A DNA stretch of 64,000 nucleotides from JAIBJN01 sp963802795 (GCA_963802795.1 CAWDJV010000003.1:62001-126000), one strand, 5' to 3'; positions 28,309 through 37,536 are shown, counted from the first letter of the stretch. Numbers and translations: made by a program. Notes: generated by a model not told the origin, from the letters alone.

Positions 28309-29290
28309 TGGATCTCGGGCTCCTCGAGCGCACGCTCGCGGGCCGCGGCGAGCCCGCGTACCGCGCAGGCCAGGCCTGGGAATGGGCCGCGCGCGGCGCG
28401 TCGGGCTACGAGGAGATGACGAACCTCCCGGCGGGCCTGCGGGTGGAGCTCGCGACATCCGTCCCCTACTCGACGCTGACGCTGGAGCGAGGAGGCGCAC
28501 TCGCGCGACGGCACCGTGAAGGCGCTCTTCCGCACGCCCGACGGCCACCCTGTCGAGGCAGTGCTCATGCGCTATCGCGACGGAAGGCGCTCGCTCTGCC
28601 TCTCCTCCCAGTCGGGCTGCCCCCTTACCTGCACGTTCTGCGCAACGGGCGCGATGCGGTTCGGCCGGAACCTGACGCCCTGGGAGATCCTCGACCAGGC
28701 GCTGCACTTCCGCCGCGCCGAGGCCGTGAACCACGCCGTCTTCATGGGGATGGGCGAGCCGATGCTGAACCTCGACGCGTCGTCGCCGCAGCCGCCAGGC
28801 ACCTGCCCGACCTCGGCATCACCCATCGCAGGACGACCGTGTCGACGGTCGGCTGGCTGCCCGGGCTCCGGCGCTTCGTCGACGAGATCGAGGAGCCGAT
28901 CCGCCTGGCGCTCTCGCTCCACGCACCGGATGACGCGCTCCGCTCCGAGCTCATGCCCGTGAACGACCGCTACCCGCTCGCCGACATCCTCGCCGAGTGC
29001 CGACGCTACGCGGCCTGCGGCGCAGAAAGGTCTTCGTCGAGTACGTGATGCTCGCAGGCGTCAACGACCGGGTCGAGCAGGCCCGCGCGCTCGGGCGCCT
29101 TCTCGACGGGAAGACGTTCAAGGTCAACCTCATCCCGTACAACCCCACGGGCGCCTTCGAGGGCTCCTCCCGAAAGGCGATCGACGCCTTCAGGGACGCG
29201 CTCGCAGCAGCCGGAGTGCCCGTCACCGTGCGGCTCACGCGCGGCAGGGACATCGCAGCCGCCTGCGGGCAGCTGGCCGCTTCCGCTTAG
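28309..29290 (+). CDS. rlmN: 23S rRNA (adenine2503-C2)-methyltransferase RlmN, three frameshifts
   Basis: Radical-SAM enzyme that methylates A2503 of 23S rRNA (and A37 of some tRNAs). The protein is complete when three single-base slips near 28492, 28782 and 29020 are corrected. The N-terminal LLERTLAGRGEPAYRAGQAWEWAARGA is followed by KALFRTPDGHPVEAVLMRY and the cluster motif CPLTCTFCATG (CxxxCxxC). Then come FMGMGEPMLNLDA, STVGWLPGLRRFVDEI, ALSLHAPDDALRSELMPVN, VFVEYVMLAGVND and VNLIPYNPTGAFEGSS. Its stop is 1 nt from that of the convergent cupin gene. Three slips in 1 kb of a highly conserved gene argue for sequencing error. Confidence 0.9.
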
Positions 29291-29291
29291 G

Positions 29292-29651
29292 TCACGCGAA
29301 GAACGTGTCGTCGTCCGAGTACGGCGGCGCGCAGCAGCACAGGAAGCGAAGCTCTTCGCTCTCGTCCGCCCGGAGCTCGTGCCACGCGCCGGGCGGGATG
29401 AGGATCGCGTCGCCGGAGCCGACCTGCCGGCGCTCGCCGTCGACCTCCATCTCGCCCGAGCCCTCGACGAGGACGTAGATCTCCTCGGTCCGCGCGTGGT
29501 AGTGGCGCTGCGTCGCCTGCCCGGGCGCGAGGCTCGCTTCGGCGAGGCTCTGCTCTCGGGCGCCTCCGAGCCCGGCGTCGAGGAGGACGCGGATCGTCGA
29601 GCCGTCCAGGGTTGTGAACGCCTCGGCCTCGGCGCGGTTACGAACCTCCAT
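29292..29651 (-). CDS. Small cupin-domain protein
   Basis: 119 residues, a single cupin. LAPGQATQRHYHARTEEIYVLVEGSGEMEVDG holds motif 1 (H..H....E), and GDAILIPPGAWHELRADE holds motif 2, giving a likely 3-His/1-Glu metal site. Function may be binding, isomerisation or oxygenation of a small molecule. Last gene of the glycine-cleavage operon; its start overlaps the HEAT-repeat gene by 14 nt. A CCC motif (LCCCAPP) near the C-terminus is unusual. Confidence 0.85.
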   Translation of the reverse strand: MEVRNRAEAEAFTTLDGSTIRVLLDAGLGGAREQSLAEASLAPGQATQRHYHARTEEIYVLVEGSGEMEVDGERRQVGSGDAILIPPGAWHELRADESEELRFLCCCAPPYSDDDTFFA

Positions 29652-30570
29652 CGGCCTCCTCGGCCAGCCTCGCGAGCTCGGCCCGGCACACCGCCCGGCA
29701 GAGCTCGTCCGGCGCGCCCTCGGCGCTCTCGCGGAGCGCTCCCACTGCCTCCTCCGTGCCGAGGATCCGCGCGGCGGCCGCGAGCGCGGGCACCTCGTCG
29801 TGCTCGTGCGCGCGCAGTCCGGCCGCGATCCTGGGGCCGTCGTTTCTGAGCACCAGCGCGGCCGCCCGGGCGGCGCTGCGCTCCCTCGCCTCGCCGGCGT
29901 GCTCGGCGCGGTCGTCGAACGTCGCTAGCGCCCGCTCGTCGCCGAGCTCCGCGAGCGCCCAGGTCGCCGCGATCCGGTCGGCTTCCTCCTTCGCGTGGAG
30001 CCTGCGGCGGAGATCGGGCGCGATCGCCAGGGCCTCTTCGGGGTCGAGCCGGATCGCCGTTCGAACGGCGACGTCACGAACCTCCGGCTCGCGGTCGCGC
30101 GTCATCGAGATGACGAGCCTGGCCCCGCCGTCGCCGAGGAGCTCGGCCGCCGCTCCGGGAACCCACGCGCGAACCTCCGGGCTCTCGTGACGGGACAGCT
30201 CGTCCAGGACGAGCGCGGCCTTCCCCGGCTCGGCGCGCAGCCGCTCCATTTCACCGGCGAGCTCGGAACGCCCCGCCTCGCCGGCCTCGACTGCCGAGGC
30301 AACGGCGTCGGCGCGCTCGTCCCGCCAGGTGCCTTCGAAGCGGTCGAGCGTCCGTCGTATCCAGCCCCGCTCGGCAAAGCGGCGCCGCACTGCCTTCTTG
30401 AAGTCCTCCTCGTCCGCGGCGCGCTCGAGCAGGATCTGCTGGAGCACGGGGCGGGCCTCCGGGCCGAGCTCCTCCGCCAGCTTCTGCACCGCCGCGACGA
30501 AGTCGTTCCCGTCGTAGGCGCTCGCGAGGGCATCGACGCGCGCGCCGATCTCCTCCTCGCCGGCGGTCAC
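29638..30570 (-). CDS. HEAT-repeat protein
   Basis: 310 residues, all alpha-helical. Several HEAT-like repeats occur from about residue 110 (LDELSRHESPEVRAWVPGAAAELLG, MTRDREPEVRDVAVRTAIRLDPEEAL, RIAATWALAELGDERALATFDD). No signal peptide or catalytic motif. HEAT repeats usually mediate protein-protein contacts. The GTG start overlaps the stop of gcvPB as GTGA, so it is cotranslated with the glycine cleavage genes. A role with that complex is only suggested by position. Confidence 0.75.
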   Translation of the reverse strand: MTAGEEEIGARVDALASAYDGNDFVAAVQKLAEELGPEARPVLQQILLERAADEEDFKKAVRRRFAERGWIRRTLDRFEGTWRDERADAVASAVEAGEAGRSELAGEMERLRAEPGKAALVLDELSRHESPEVRAWVPGAAAELLGDGGARLVISMTRDREPEVRDVAVRTAIRLDPEEALAIAPDLRRRLHAKEEADRIAATWALAELGDERALATFDDRAEHAGEARERSAARAAALVLRNDGPRIAAGLRAHEHDEVPALAAAARILGTEEAVGALRESAEGAPDELCRAVCRAELARLAEEADGGS

Positions 30571-32067
30571 GCGCCCTTCTGAGCCTCGAGAGCCGCGCCT
30601 TCCCTCGCGGTCCCCGCGAGATCGGGATGCGCGTCGAAGCCGTACTTCACCACCGCGCGCTTGGCCGCCTGGACCTCGTCGAGCCGCCTCACGGGACGCT
30701 TGTGCGGAGCCTCCTTCAGGAGCTGGGGCTCGCTCGCCGCCTCTCGGGCGATCGCCCGCATGGCCTCCACGAACTCGTCGAGGGTCTCCCTGGCCTCCGT
30801 CTCGGTCGGCTCGATCATCAGGGCCTCCGGGACGATGAGCGGGAAGTAGATGGTCGGCGGGTGGAAGCCGTAGTCCATCAACCGCTTCGCCACGTCGAGC
30901 GCCGTGACGCCGTGCTCGCGCTTGAGGTTCCGTGCGGAGAGCACGAACTCGTGCATGCAGAGCCGGTCGAAGGGAAGCTCGTAGTCCTCTCTCAGCGCCG
31001 CGAGCAGGTAGTTGGCGTTGAGGACGGCCGCCTCGGACATCTCCCGGAGCGCGGGGCCGTACGCGCGGATGTACGCGTAGGAGCGGACGAACACGCCAAA
31101 GGGGCCGGTGAACCCGCGGACCTTGCCGATCGACTTCGGCCGGTCGTAGTCGAGGTGGAAGCCGTCGCCGGCACGGACGACCGCGGGCACCGGCAGGAAC
31201 GGCTCGAGGATGTCACGGACGGCGATCGGGCCCGCCTCCCGGCCCGCCTCCCCCGTGTGGCTGCGAGAACGTCTTGTGCAGGTTGATGTGGACGATGTCG
31301 AAGCCCATGTCGCCGGGCCGCGAGATGCCGCAGACGGCGTTCAGGTTGGCCCCGTCGTAGTAGAGGAGGGCGCCGGCGTCGTGGAAGATCGCCGCCACGT
31401 CCTCGATGTGCTCGTCGAAGAGCCCGAGCGTTGACGGGTTCGTGAGCATGAGGCCGGCGGTCCGTCCGTCGACCTTCGCGCGCAGGTCGTCGAGGTCGAG
31501 GTTGCCGCGCTCGTCCGTCTCGACTTTCTGCAGCTCGAACCCGGCCATCGCAACGCTGGCGGGGTTCGTCCCGTGCGCGGTGTCGGCGGTGATGACGACC
31601 CGCCGCTCGTCCGCCTCGCCGCGGTCGGCGAAGTACGCGCGCATGAGCATCAGTCCGGTCAGCTCCCCCTGCGACCCCGCGGCGGGCTGCAGCGAGACCG
31701 CCTCGAGGCCGCACACCTCCGCGAGGATCTCCTGCAGGCGCCACATGAGCTCGAGCGCGCCCTGGCTCGCCTCCTCCTCCTGGTAGGGGTGGAGGTCCCG
31801 GAAGCCCGGAAGGTTGACCACGCGCTCGTTCACGCGGGGGTTGTGCTTCATCGTGCAGGAGCCGAGCGGATAGAAGCCCGTGTCGACTCCGAAGTTTCGG
31901 TCGGCGAGCGCCGTGAAGTGCCGCACCAGCTCGGGCTCCGAGATCTCGGGCAGGCGAGGGGGCGTCCGGCGGCGAAGCTCTTCCGGGACCTCGACCTTCG
32001 GAAGGTCGTAGCGCGGGAGCGAGCCCGCTCTCCGCCCGGGCTTCGACTTCTCGAAGATGAGCTTCAT
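30567..32067 (-). CDS. gcvPB: Glycine dehydrogenase (decarboxylating) subunit 2, frameshifted
   Basis: PLP subunit of the P protein that decarboxylates glycine and passes the aminomethyl group to the GcvH lipoyl arm. LGSCTMKHNPRVNE, LQPAAGSQGELTGLMLMRAYFA, TADTAHGTNPASVAMAG and the PLP-Lys box DIVHINLHKTFSQPHGGGGPG are present. A one-base slip near 31234 sits just behind this glycine-rich run; after it the frame continues GPIAVRD..LPVPAVVRAGDGFHLDYDRPKSIGKVR. Reassembled length about 500 residues. The ATG overlaps the gcvPA stop as ATGA. Confidence 0.92.
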
Positions 32068-33395
32068 GCCGCCACCTCCTCGAGCACCTCGGCGAGCCGA
32101 TCGACGTCGGCCGGGGTGCGCGTCTCGGTTACGGCGACGAGCAGCGCGTCGTCCAGGCCCGGATAGTCCCGACCGAGCGAGTACCCCGGGTGAACGCCGT
32201 GCTCGCGGGCAGCCCGGACGACGTCCTTCGCGCTCCGTCCGACGCGGACGACAAACTCCTTGAACGTTGTCTGGTCCGGAAACACGAGCGGGAGGCCCAG
32301 CCGCTCCTTCGCGTACTCGCCGAGGGACATGCAGGTCTCCCCCACCTCGCGCAACCCCTGCGGGCCCAGCCAGGAGAGGTGGACGAGCCCGGCGAGCGCG
32401 AGCAGCGTCTGGTTCGTCGTGATGTTCGACGTCGCCTTCTCCCGCCGAATGTGCTGCTCACGGGTCTGCAGGGTCAGGACATAGCCGCGCTCACCCCGAA
32501 GGTCCGTCGTCTCGCCGACGATCCGTCCCGGCATGCGGCGGATGAGCTCCGACTTCGCGGCGATGAATCCGTAGTGGGGCCCGCCGTAGGCCTGGAAGTT
32601 GCCCGCGCTCTGCCCTTCCCCGATCGCGAGCGCACATCCGTAGGTCCCCGGCGCCTCGAGGACGCCGAGCGAGACCGGGTCGACGTGGGCGACCGCCAGC
32701 GCCCCGGCCTCGGCGGCGGCGGCGGCGAGGTCCGGCGCCGGCTCGAGGCAGCCGAAGAAGTTCGGCTGCTGGAAGATCGCGCAGGCGGCGTCGGTGGACG
32801 CCTCACGCAGCTCGTCGGGGTCGGTGGCGCCGTCGCGGTGGGCGACCTCGACGACCTCGAGGCCGAAACCGGGCGCGTAGGTCTTGACGACCTGCCGGAC
32901 CTGGGGGTGGAGCGTCTCGCTGAGGACGACCTTTCCGCGACCGGTCACGTGCTTCGCGACGAAGCACGCGTCGGCGGCCACGGTCATCCCGTCGTATCCC
33001 GATGCGTTGGAGACGTCCATCCCCGTCAGCTCGCAGATCGCGGTCTGGTACTCGAAGATCGCCTGGAGGATGCCCTGGCTCATCTCCGGCTGGTAGGGCG
33101 TGTAGGCGGTCAGGAACTCGCCGCGCGCGAGGATCGCGTCCACGACCGCGGGCACGTAGTGGTCGTAGATGCCCGCGCCCAGGAAGGACAGCTCCCGGCC
33201 TGTGTCGACGTTGCGCTCGGCGAGCTCGGTCAGGTGGGCGACGATCTCGGGCTCCGACAGGGCCGGCTCCAGATCGAGATCCCGCCGGAAGCGAACGCCT
33301 TCCGGAATGTCGCGGAAGAGCTCGTCGACCGACGAGACGCCGACGGCGGCGAGCATCGCCTCCCGATCGGCCTCGGTAAGTGAAAGGTGGCTCAC
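32064..33395 (-). CDS. gcvPA: Glycine dehydrogenase (decarboxylating) subunit 1
   Basis: 443 residues, the usual size for the split P-protein alpha subunit. Characteristic blocks: LSFLGAGIYDHYVPAVVDAIL, FLTAYTPYQPEMSQGILQAIFEYQTAICELTGMDVSNAS, FQAYGGPHYGFIAAK and REQHIRREKATSNITTNQ. Works as an alpha2beta2 enzyme with gcvPB in the glycine cleavage system. GTG 33395 overlaps the gcvH stop (GTGA), indicating translational coupling. Confidence 0.94.
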   Translation of the reverse strand: MSHLSLTEADREAMLAAVGVSSVDELFRDIPEGVRFRRDLDLEPALSEPEIVAHLTELAERNVDTGRELSFLGAGIYDHYVPAVVDAILARGEFLTAYTPYQPEMSQGILQAIFEYQTAICELTGMDVSNASGYDGMTVAADACFVAKHVTGRGKVVLSETLHPQVRQVVKTYAPGFGLEVVEVAHRDGATDPDELREASTDAACAIFQQPNFFGCLEPAPDLAAAAAEAGALAVAHVDPVSLGVLEAPGTYGCALAIGEGQSAGNFQAYGGPHYGFIAAKSELIRRMPGRIVGETTDLRGERGYVLTLQTREQHIRREKATSNITTNQTLLALAGLVHLSWLGPQGLREVGETCMSLGEYAKERLGLPLVFPDQTTFKEFVVRVGRSAKDVVRAAREHGVHPGYSLGRDYPGLDDALLVAVTETRTPADVDRLAEVLEEVAA

Positions 33396-33787
33396 TGCTC
33401 CTCGACGATCTTCCGGTAGGCGGCGATGTCGAGGAGATCGTCGGTCTCCGCCGGGTCGGAAAGGCGAACGCGCACCAGCCATCCCGCGCCGTAGGGGTCG
33501 TCGTTCACCGTCTCCGGCTCCTCGACGACCTTGCTGTTCACTTCGATCACCTCCCCCGAGAGCGGAGAGATCACGTCCGACACCGCCTTGACGGACTCGA
33601 CCTCGCCGTAGCTCTCGTCCTTGGCGACCGAGGAACCCTCCTCCGGAGCCTCGTAGTGAACGATCTCGCCCAGCGCGTCCTGCGCGTACCACGTGATTCC
33701 GAGCGTCGCGGTGTCGCCCTCGATCCGCGCCCAGTCGTGCTCGGGGTGGTACAGAAGGTCGTCGGGATAGCTTTCTTCCGCGGCCAC
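33392..33787 (-). CDS. gcvH: Glycine cleavage system H protein
   Basis: 131 residues. Carries the swinging lipoyl arm between P, T and L proteins. The lipoylated Lys67 lies in ESYGEVESVKAVSDVISPLSG, and the N-terminal YHPEHDWARIEGDTATLGIT and the C-terminal GWLVRVRLSDP are family hallmarks. GTG start overlaps the gcvT stop by one base (TAGTG). The L protein gene is not in this window. Confidence 0.95.
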   Translation of the reverse strand: MAAEESYPDDLLYHPEHDWARIEGDTATLGITWYAQDALGEIVHYEAPEEGSSVAKDESYGEVESVKAVSDVISPLSGEVIEVNSKVVEEPETVNDDPYGAGWLVRVRLSDPAETDDLLDIAAYRKIVEEQ

Positions 33788-34821
33788 TACCGGGTCTCCT
33801 CTCGCTTGTAGAACGGCTTCGGGACGATATGCGCGCCGCGTGGACGGCCGCGCAGGTCGACGGTGATCTCTGTGCCGGGCTCAGCGCTCGCGGCCGGCAC
33901 GTAGCCGAGGCCGACGGCGACCCCCAGGGTCGGCGAGAGCGTCCCCGATGTGACCTCGCCGCCCTCCTCGATCCGCATGCCGGCGCGCGCGATGCCCGGG
34001 TCGTCCATCACGAAGGCGACAAGGCGCTCCGCAGGGCCTTCCTCCTTCTGGCGACGGAGGACGGCCACGCCCGTGAACTCCTTCTCGAGCGCACACGCCC
34101 AGCCGAGGCCGGCCGCGATCGGGGTGCGCTCGGGAGTGATGTCATTGCCGTGCAGCGGGTAGCAGGCCTCGAGCCGGAGCGTGTCGCGGGCGCCGAGCCC
34201 GCACGGGGTGATTCCGCGCTCGAGGATCGCGTCCCAGAGGCGTGGCGCGTTCTCGGGCGGGCAGCCGAGCTCGCAACCGCGCTCCCCCGTGTAGCCCGTC
34301 CCGCCGACGAAACAGCTGACGCCCAGGACGTCGACCTCCTCGCGGTAGGTGAAGGCATCGACGTCGACCTCGAGTCGATCGAGCGCCTCCGGTCCCTGCA
34401 CCGCGAGCAGCGCCCAGTCGCCGGAGACATCCTCCGTCTCGGCCAGCACGCCGTGATCCGTCTCCACGTTCGAGGCGTTGACCACGAGCAGGTAGTCGTC
34501 CGGCCCGCGGCGGTAGGCGATCAGGTCGTCGACGATTCCACCCTTGTCGTTGGTGAGGAGCGTGTACTGGGCCCGGCCCGGCTCGATCCGGTCGAGGTCG
34601 TTGGAGAGCCGCGCCTGCAGGTAGTCGTGGGCACCGTCCCCGGCGATCCTGAGCTCGCCCATGTGCGAGACGTCGAAGACCCCTGCGCCGGTTCGCACCG
34701 CCCGGTGCTCCTCCGCGATGCCCGCGTACTGGACCGGCATCTCCCAGCCGGCGAAGGGCACGATGCGCGCGCCGAGAGCGGCGTGGCGCTCGTAGAGTGG
34801 CGTGCGCCGGAGCGTCTGCAC
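33787..34821 (-). CDS. gcvT: Glycine cleavage system aminomethyltransferase
   Basis: 344 residues. Transfers the methylene group to tetrahydrofolate and releases ammonia. TPLYERHAALGARIVPFAGWEMPVQYAG, GVFDVSHMGELRIAG, NDKGGIVDDLIAYR, GTGYTGERGCELGCPP and RLEACYPLHGNDI are conserved folate-site blocks. First gene of gcvT-gcvH-gcvPA-gcvPB-HEAT-cupin. No ribosome binding site precedes GTG 34821. A TAGGAT hexamer ends about 11 nt upstream, so the mRNA may be nearly leaderless. No glycine-riboswitch core was seen in the 115-nt gap. Confidence 0.94.
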   Translation of the reverse strand: MQTLRRTPLYERHAALGARIVPFAGWEMPVQYAGIAEEHRAVRTGAGVFDVSHMGELRIAGDGAHDYLQARLSNDLDRIEPGRAQYTLLTNDKGGIVDDLIAYRRGPDDYLLVVNASNVETDHGVLAETEDVSGDWALLAVQGPEALDRLEVDVDAFTYREEVDVLGVSCFVGGTGYTGERGCELGCPPENAPRLWDAILERGITPCGLGARDTLRLEACYPLHGNDITPERTPIAAGLGWACALEKEFTGVAVLRRQKEEGPAERLVAFVMDDPGIARAGMRIEEGGEVTSGTLSPTLGVAVGLGYVPAASAEPGTEITVDLRGRPRGAHIVPKPFYKREETR

Positions 34822-34936
34822 CGGCCGAAAATCCTATCGCCATCGCCCCCGCCGACGAGGGGCCGGCCGCGGGCCTCCCTCCGCTGCGAGCCTATCCGGG
34901 AAAAGCGCGCGGGTGGCGCGCGCTCTGTGCCGTGAG

Positions 34937-36310
34937 TCACACGGCTTCGAAACGAGCTGTGAAATGGCGCAGGACCGGTGCCTCGTACGTGAGCCGCAGC
35001 CCTTTGACGGAGGCCGGGGCGGCCATCACCTCCGCCGCCGCATCCGCGGCCTGCTCGAGCTGGCGGGACGTGTAGACGCGTCTCGGCACCGCGAGCCGAA
35101 CGAGCTCGAGGGGCGGGTGGCGGTTCTCGCCCGTCGCCGGGTCGCGCCCGGCCATGACCGACCCGATCTCGACGCCCCGCACTCCGCCGGCCAGGTAGAG
35201 CGCGCCGGCCAGCGCCTGCGCCGGGAATGCCTCGGCCGGGAGATGAGCCAGCATCGCCCCGGCGTCCAGGTAGACGGCATGCCCGCCGAACGGCCGCAGC
35301 ACGGCGGCGCCGGCCTCGCCGAGCACGGCCCCCAGGTAGGCGACCTGCTCGATCCGGTGACGAAGATAGTCCTCGCCGAGGACCTCGCGAAGCCCGACGG
35401 CGATCGCCTCGAGGTCCCGGCCGGCGAGGCCCCCGTAGGTGTGAAAGCCCTCGAAGACGATTCCGCGCGCCTGGAGGCGGCGAAAGAACTCCTCGTCCTC
35501 CCGGATCGCGACGAAGCCGCCGATATTTGCGATCGCGTCCTTCTTCGCACTCATGAGCACCGCGTCGGCGTCCGCGAGCATCCCGTGCACGATCTCGCCG
35601 AGGGGCGCATCCGCATAGCCGTCCTCGCGCTCGCGAATGAACCACGCGTTCTCGGCGAACCGGGCGATGTCGAGGACTAGCTTCTTCTCGTGCGCGCGCG
35701 CGAGGCGCCCGACCTCGCGAATGTTCGCCATCGAGACGGGCTGACCGCCCCCTGTGTTGTTCGTGATCGTCAGCATCACGATCGACACGCGCTCGCCCTC
35801 GTCTCCGCCGAGGAGCTCCTCGAGCTTGCCGACGTCCATGTCGCCCTTGAAGGGCCCTTCGGCGAGAGGGTCGAGCGCCTCGGGTACCGGGAGGTCGAGG
35901 GCGACGCCGTCGCGCACCTCGATGTGAGCCCGCGTCGTGTCGAAGTGCGCGTTGGACGGGACGATCTCCCCCGGGTCGATGATCGAGCCGAAGAAGATGC
36001 TCTCCGCGCCTCGGCCCTGATGCGCGGGAAGGACGAACGGGAAGCCGAGGACCTCGCGCACGGCGTCCCGGAAGCGGTCGAAGCTGCTCGAGCCCGCGTA
36101 GGACTCGTCGCCCCGCATGAGCGCGGCCCACTGCTCCTGGCTCATGGCGCCGGTTCCCGAGTCCGTGAGGAGATCGAGCTCGACATCTGCGGCGGAGAGC
36201 AGGAAGAGGTTCCAGCCGGCGGCCTCGAGCGCCAGCTCGCGCTCGGCCCGCGCCGTCGCCCGGATCGGCTCGACCATCTTGATCCGGAACGGCTCGCGGG
36301 GGGCGCGCAT
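34937..36310 (-). CDS. tnaA: Tryptophanase (beta-eliminating lyase)
   Basis: 457 residues, PLP-dependent; splits L-tryptophan to indole, pyruvate and ammonia. EPFRIKMVEPI at the N-terminus, LLTDSGTGAMSQEQWAALMRGDESYAGS, PAHQGRGAES, NNTGGGQPVSMANI and the PLP-Lys in ADAVLMSAKKDAIANIGGF are all conserved with TnaA and tyrosine phenol-lyase. The substrate-discriminating spot reads VRGVEIGS. From family knowledge, tyrosine phenol-lyases have Arg where this has Ile, which favours tryptophanase. The C-terminus LTYEAPVLRHFTARF fits either. It lies 35 nt behind ftsZ in the same direction; no tnaC-like leader or permease gene is adjacent. Confidence 0.9.
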   Translation of the reverse strand: MRAPREPFRIKMVEPIRATARAERELALEAAGWNLFLLSAADVELDLLTDSGTGAMSQEQWAALMRGDESYAGSSSFDRFRDAVREVLGFPFVLPAHQGRGAESIFFGSIIDPGEIVPSNAHFDTTRAHIEVRDGVALDLPVPEALDPLAEGPFKGDMDVGKLEELLGGDEGERVSIVMLTITNNTGGGQPVSMANIREVGRLARAHEKKLVLDIARFAENAWFIREREDGYADAPLGEIVHGMLADADAVLMSAKKDAIANIGGFVAIREDEEFFRRLQARGIVFEGFHTYGGLAGRDLEAIAVGLREVLGEDYLRHRIEQVAYLGAVLGEAGAAVLRPFGGHAVYLDAGAMLAHLPAEAFPAQALAGALYLAGGVRGVEIGSVMAGRDPATGENRHPPLELVRLAVPRRVYTSRQLEQAADAAAEVMAAPASVKGLRLTYEAPVLRHFTARFEAV

Positions 36311-36345
36311 GCCCCCCGCTTTCTACACGGTTGCTGCCGCCGGGT

Positions 36346-37413
36346 CTACGAGGGCCGGAGGAACGACGGGACCTCGAGCACGTCCGAGGGAACGTCGAAG
36401 CCTTCGTCGCTGCGCTCGAGCTCGGGGCCTGCGGGCTCCTCGCGCGCCCGCGTGGGGCGGCGGTACGCCTTGTCGAAACCGGTCGCGATCACGGTCACTC
36501 GCACCCGGTCGCCCACCGACTCGTCGATCACGGCGCCGAAGATCACGTTCGCATTCAGGTCCGACGCGCCCGTGACCACCTCGGCCGCCTCGTTCACCTC
36601 GAAGAGGCCGAGCTCGGAGCCGCCCGTGATGTTGAGGAGGATGCCCGTCGCCCCGGCCACCGAGGCCTCGAGGAGCGGCGACGACACGGCCATCCGCGCG
36701 GCTTCGGCGGCGCGGTTCTCGCCCTCCGCCTCGCCGATGCCCATCAGCGCCGAGCCGGCGTCGTTCATGATCGTGCGGACGTCGGCAAAGTCGAGGTTCA
36801 CGAGCCCGGGGATCGTGATCAGGTCGGTGATCCCCTGAACGCCCTGACGAAGGATCTCGTCGGCCATGCGGAAGGCGTCTACCACGGAGGTCTGCTTCTC
36901 AACGACCTGGAGCAGCCGGTCGTTCGGAATCACGATCAGCGTGTCGACGTGGTCGCGCAGCTTGCCGATGCCGTTCTGGGCCTGCTCCGCGCGCTTGCCG
37001 CCCTCGAAGCCGAACGGACGGGTGACGACGCCGACGGTGAGCGCCTTGAGCTCTCGCGCGATCTCGGCGATGACCGGCGCGGCGCCCGTGCCCGTGCCCC
37101 CACCCTCGCCCGCGGTGACGAAAACCATGTCGGCGCCCTTGAGCGCCTCCTTCAACTCGTCGCGGGTCTCCATCGCCGCGTCGTAGCCCTTCTCGGGGTT
37201 GGCGCCTGCGCCCAGGCCGCGCGTCGCCGCGGCGCCGATGTGGATTTTCTGGTCGGCCTCCACCATCAGGAGCGCCTGCGCGTCCGTGTTGACGGCGATG
37301 AACTCGCAGCCCCGGAGGCCGGCCTCGACCATCCGGTAGACGGCATTCGAGCCGCCGCCCCCGACGCCGACGACCTTGATGACGGCCAGGTAGTTGCCCG
37401 TTTGCTCTTTCAC
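36346..37413 (-). CDS. ftsZ: Cell division protein FtsZ
   Basis: 355 residues. Tubulin-like GTPase forming the Z-ring. GTP-binding segments: VGVGGGGSNAVYRMV, the tubulin signature GEGGGTGTGAAPVIAEIA, and T7-loop-type residues in GLVNLDFADVRTIMNDAGSALMGIG. The C-terminus is short and ends DVLEVPSFLRPS, where a SepF/FtsW-binding tail is expected. GTG 37413 has GGGAGAGGA about 8 nt upstream. It has its own promoter-like sequence in the 123-nt gap behind ftsQ. Confidence 0.97.
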   Translation of the reverse strand: MKEQTGNYLAVIKVVGVGGGGSNAVYRMVEAGLRGCEFIAVNTDAQALLMVEADQKIHIGAAATRGLGAGANPEKGYDAAMETRDELKEALKGADMVFVTAGEGGGTGTGAAPVIAEIARELKALTVGVVTRPFGFEGGKRAEQAQNGIGKLRDHVDTLIVIPNDRLLQVVEKQTSVVDAFRMADEILRQGVQGITDLITIPGLVNLDFADVRTIMNDAGSALMGIGEAEGENRAAEAARMAVSSPLLEASVAGATGILLNITGGSELGLFEVNEAAEVVTGASDLNANVIFGAVIDESVGDRVRVTVIATGFDKAYRRPTRAREEPAGPELERSDEGFDVPSDVLEVPSFLRPS

Positions 37414-37437
37414 TCTGAATCCTCTCCCTCAGGCGCC

Positions 37438-37459
37438 GAGCTTGAAGCTCAGCTTGAGC
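37438..37459. promoter_or_regulatory. Two overlapping palindromes in the ftsZ leader
   Basis: GAGCTTGAAGCTC (37438-37450) and GCTCAGCTTGAGC (37447-37459) are both perfect palindromes sharing four bases. They sit between the putative -10 and the ribosome binding site of ftsZ. They could form alternative mRNA stems or bind a regulator. Confidence 0.5.
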
Positions 37460-37468
37460 GTCGGGCTG

Positions 37469-37497
37469 AGCGTACGTCGGGTCACGCAGGATGTCAA
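37469..37497 (-). promoter_or_regulatory. Putative ftsZ promoter
   Basis: On the minus strand TTGACA (37497-37492) is followed after exactly 17 nt by TACGCT (37474-37469). The -35 is perfect and the -10 matches three of six. The position, within the only sizeable gap of the late cluster, supports separate expression of ftsZ (and tnaA). Confidence 0.55.
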
Positions 37498-37536
37498 ATG
37501 CCTATTTGCAGCGACATTCATGCCCAAGACTCAGGC

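Noticed and set aside
34822..34936. Glycine riboswitch upstream of gcvT
   Set aside because: The 115-nt gap lacks the conserved aptamer core sequences and is too short for the usual tandem aptamer.
34937..36310. Tyrosine phenol-lyase instead of tryptophanase
   Set aside because: The position where tyrosine phenol-lyases carry Arg reads Ile (VEIGS), as in TnaA; the C-terminal similarity to both enzymes is not decisive.
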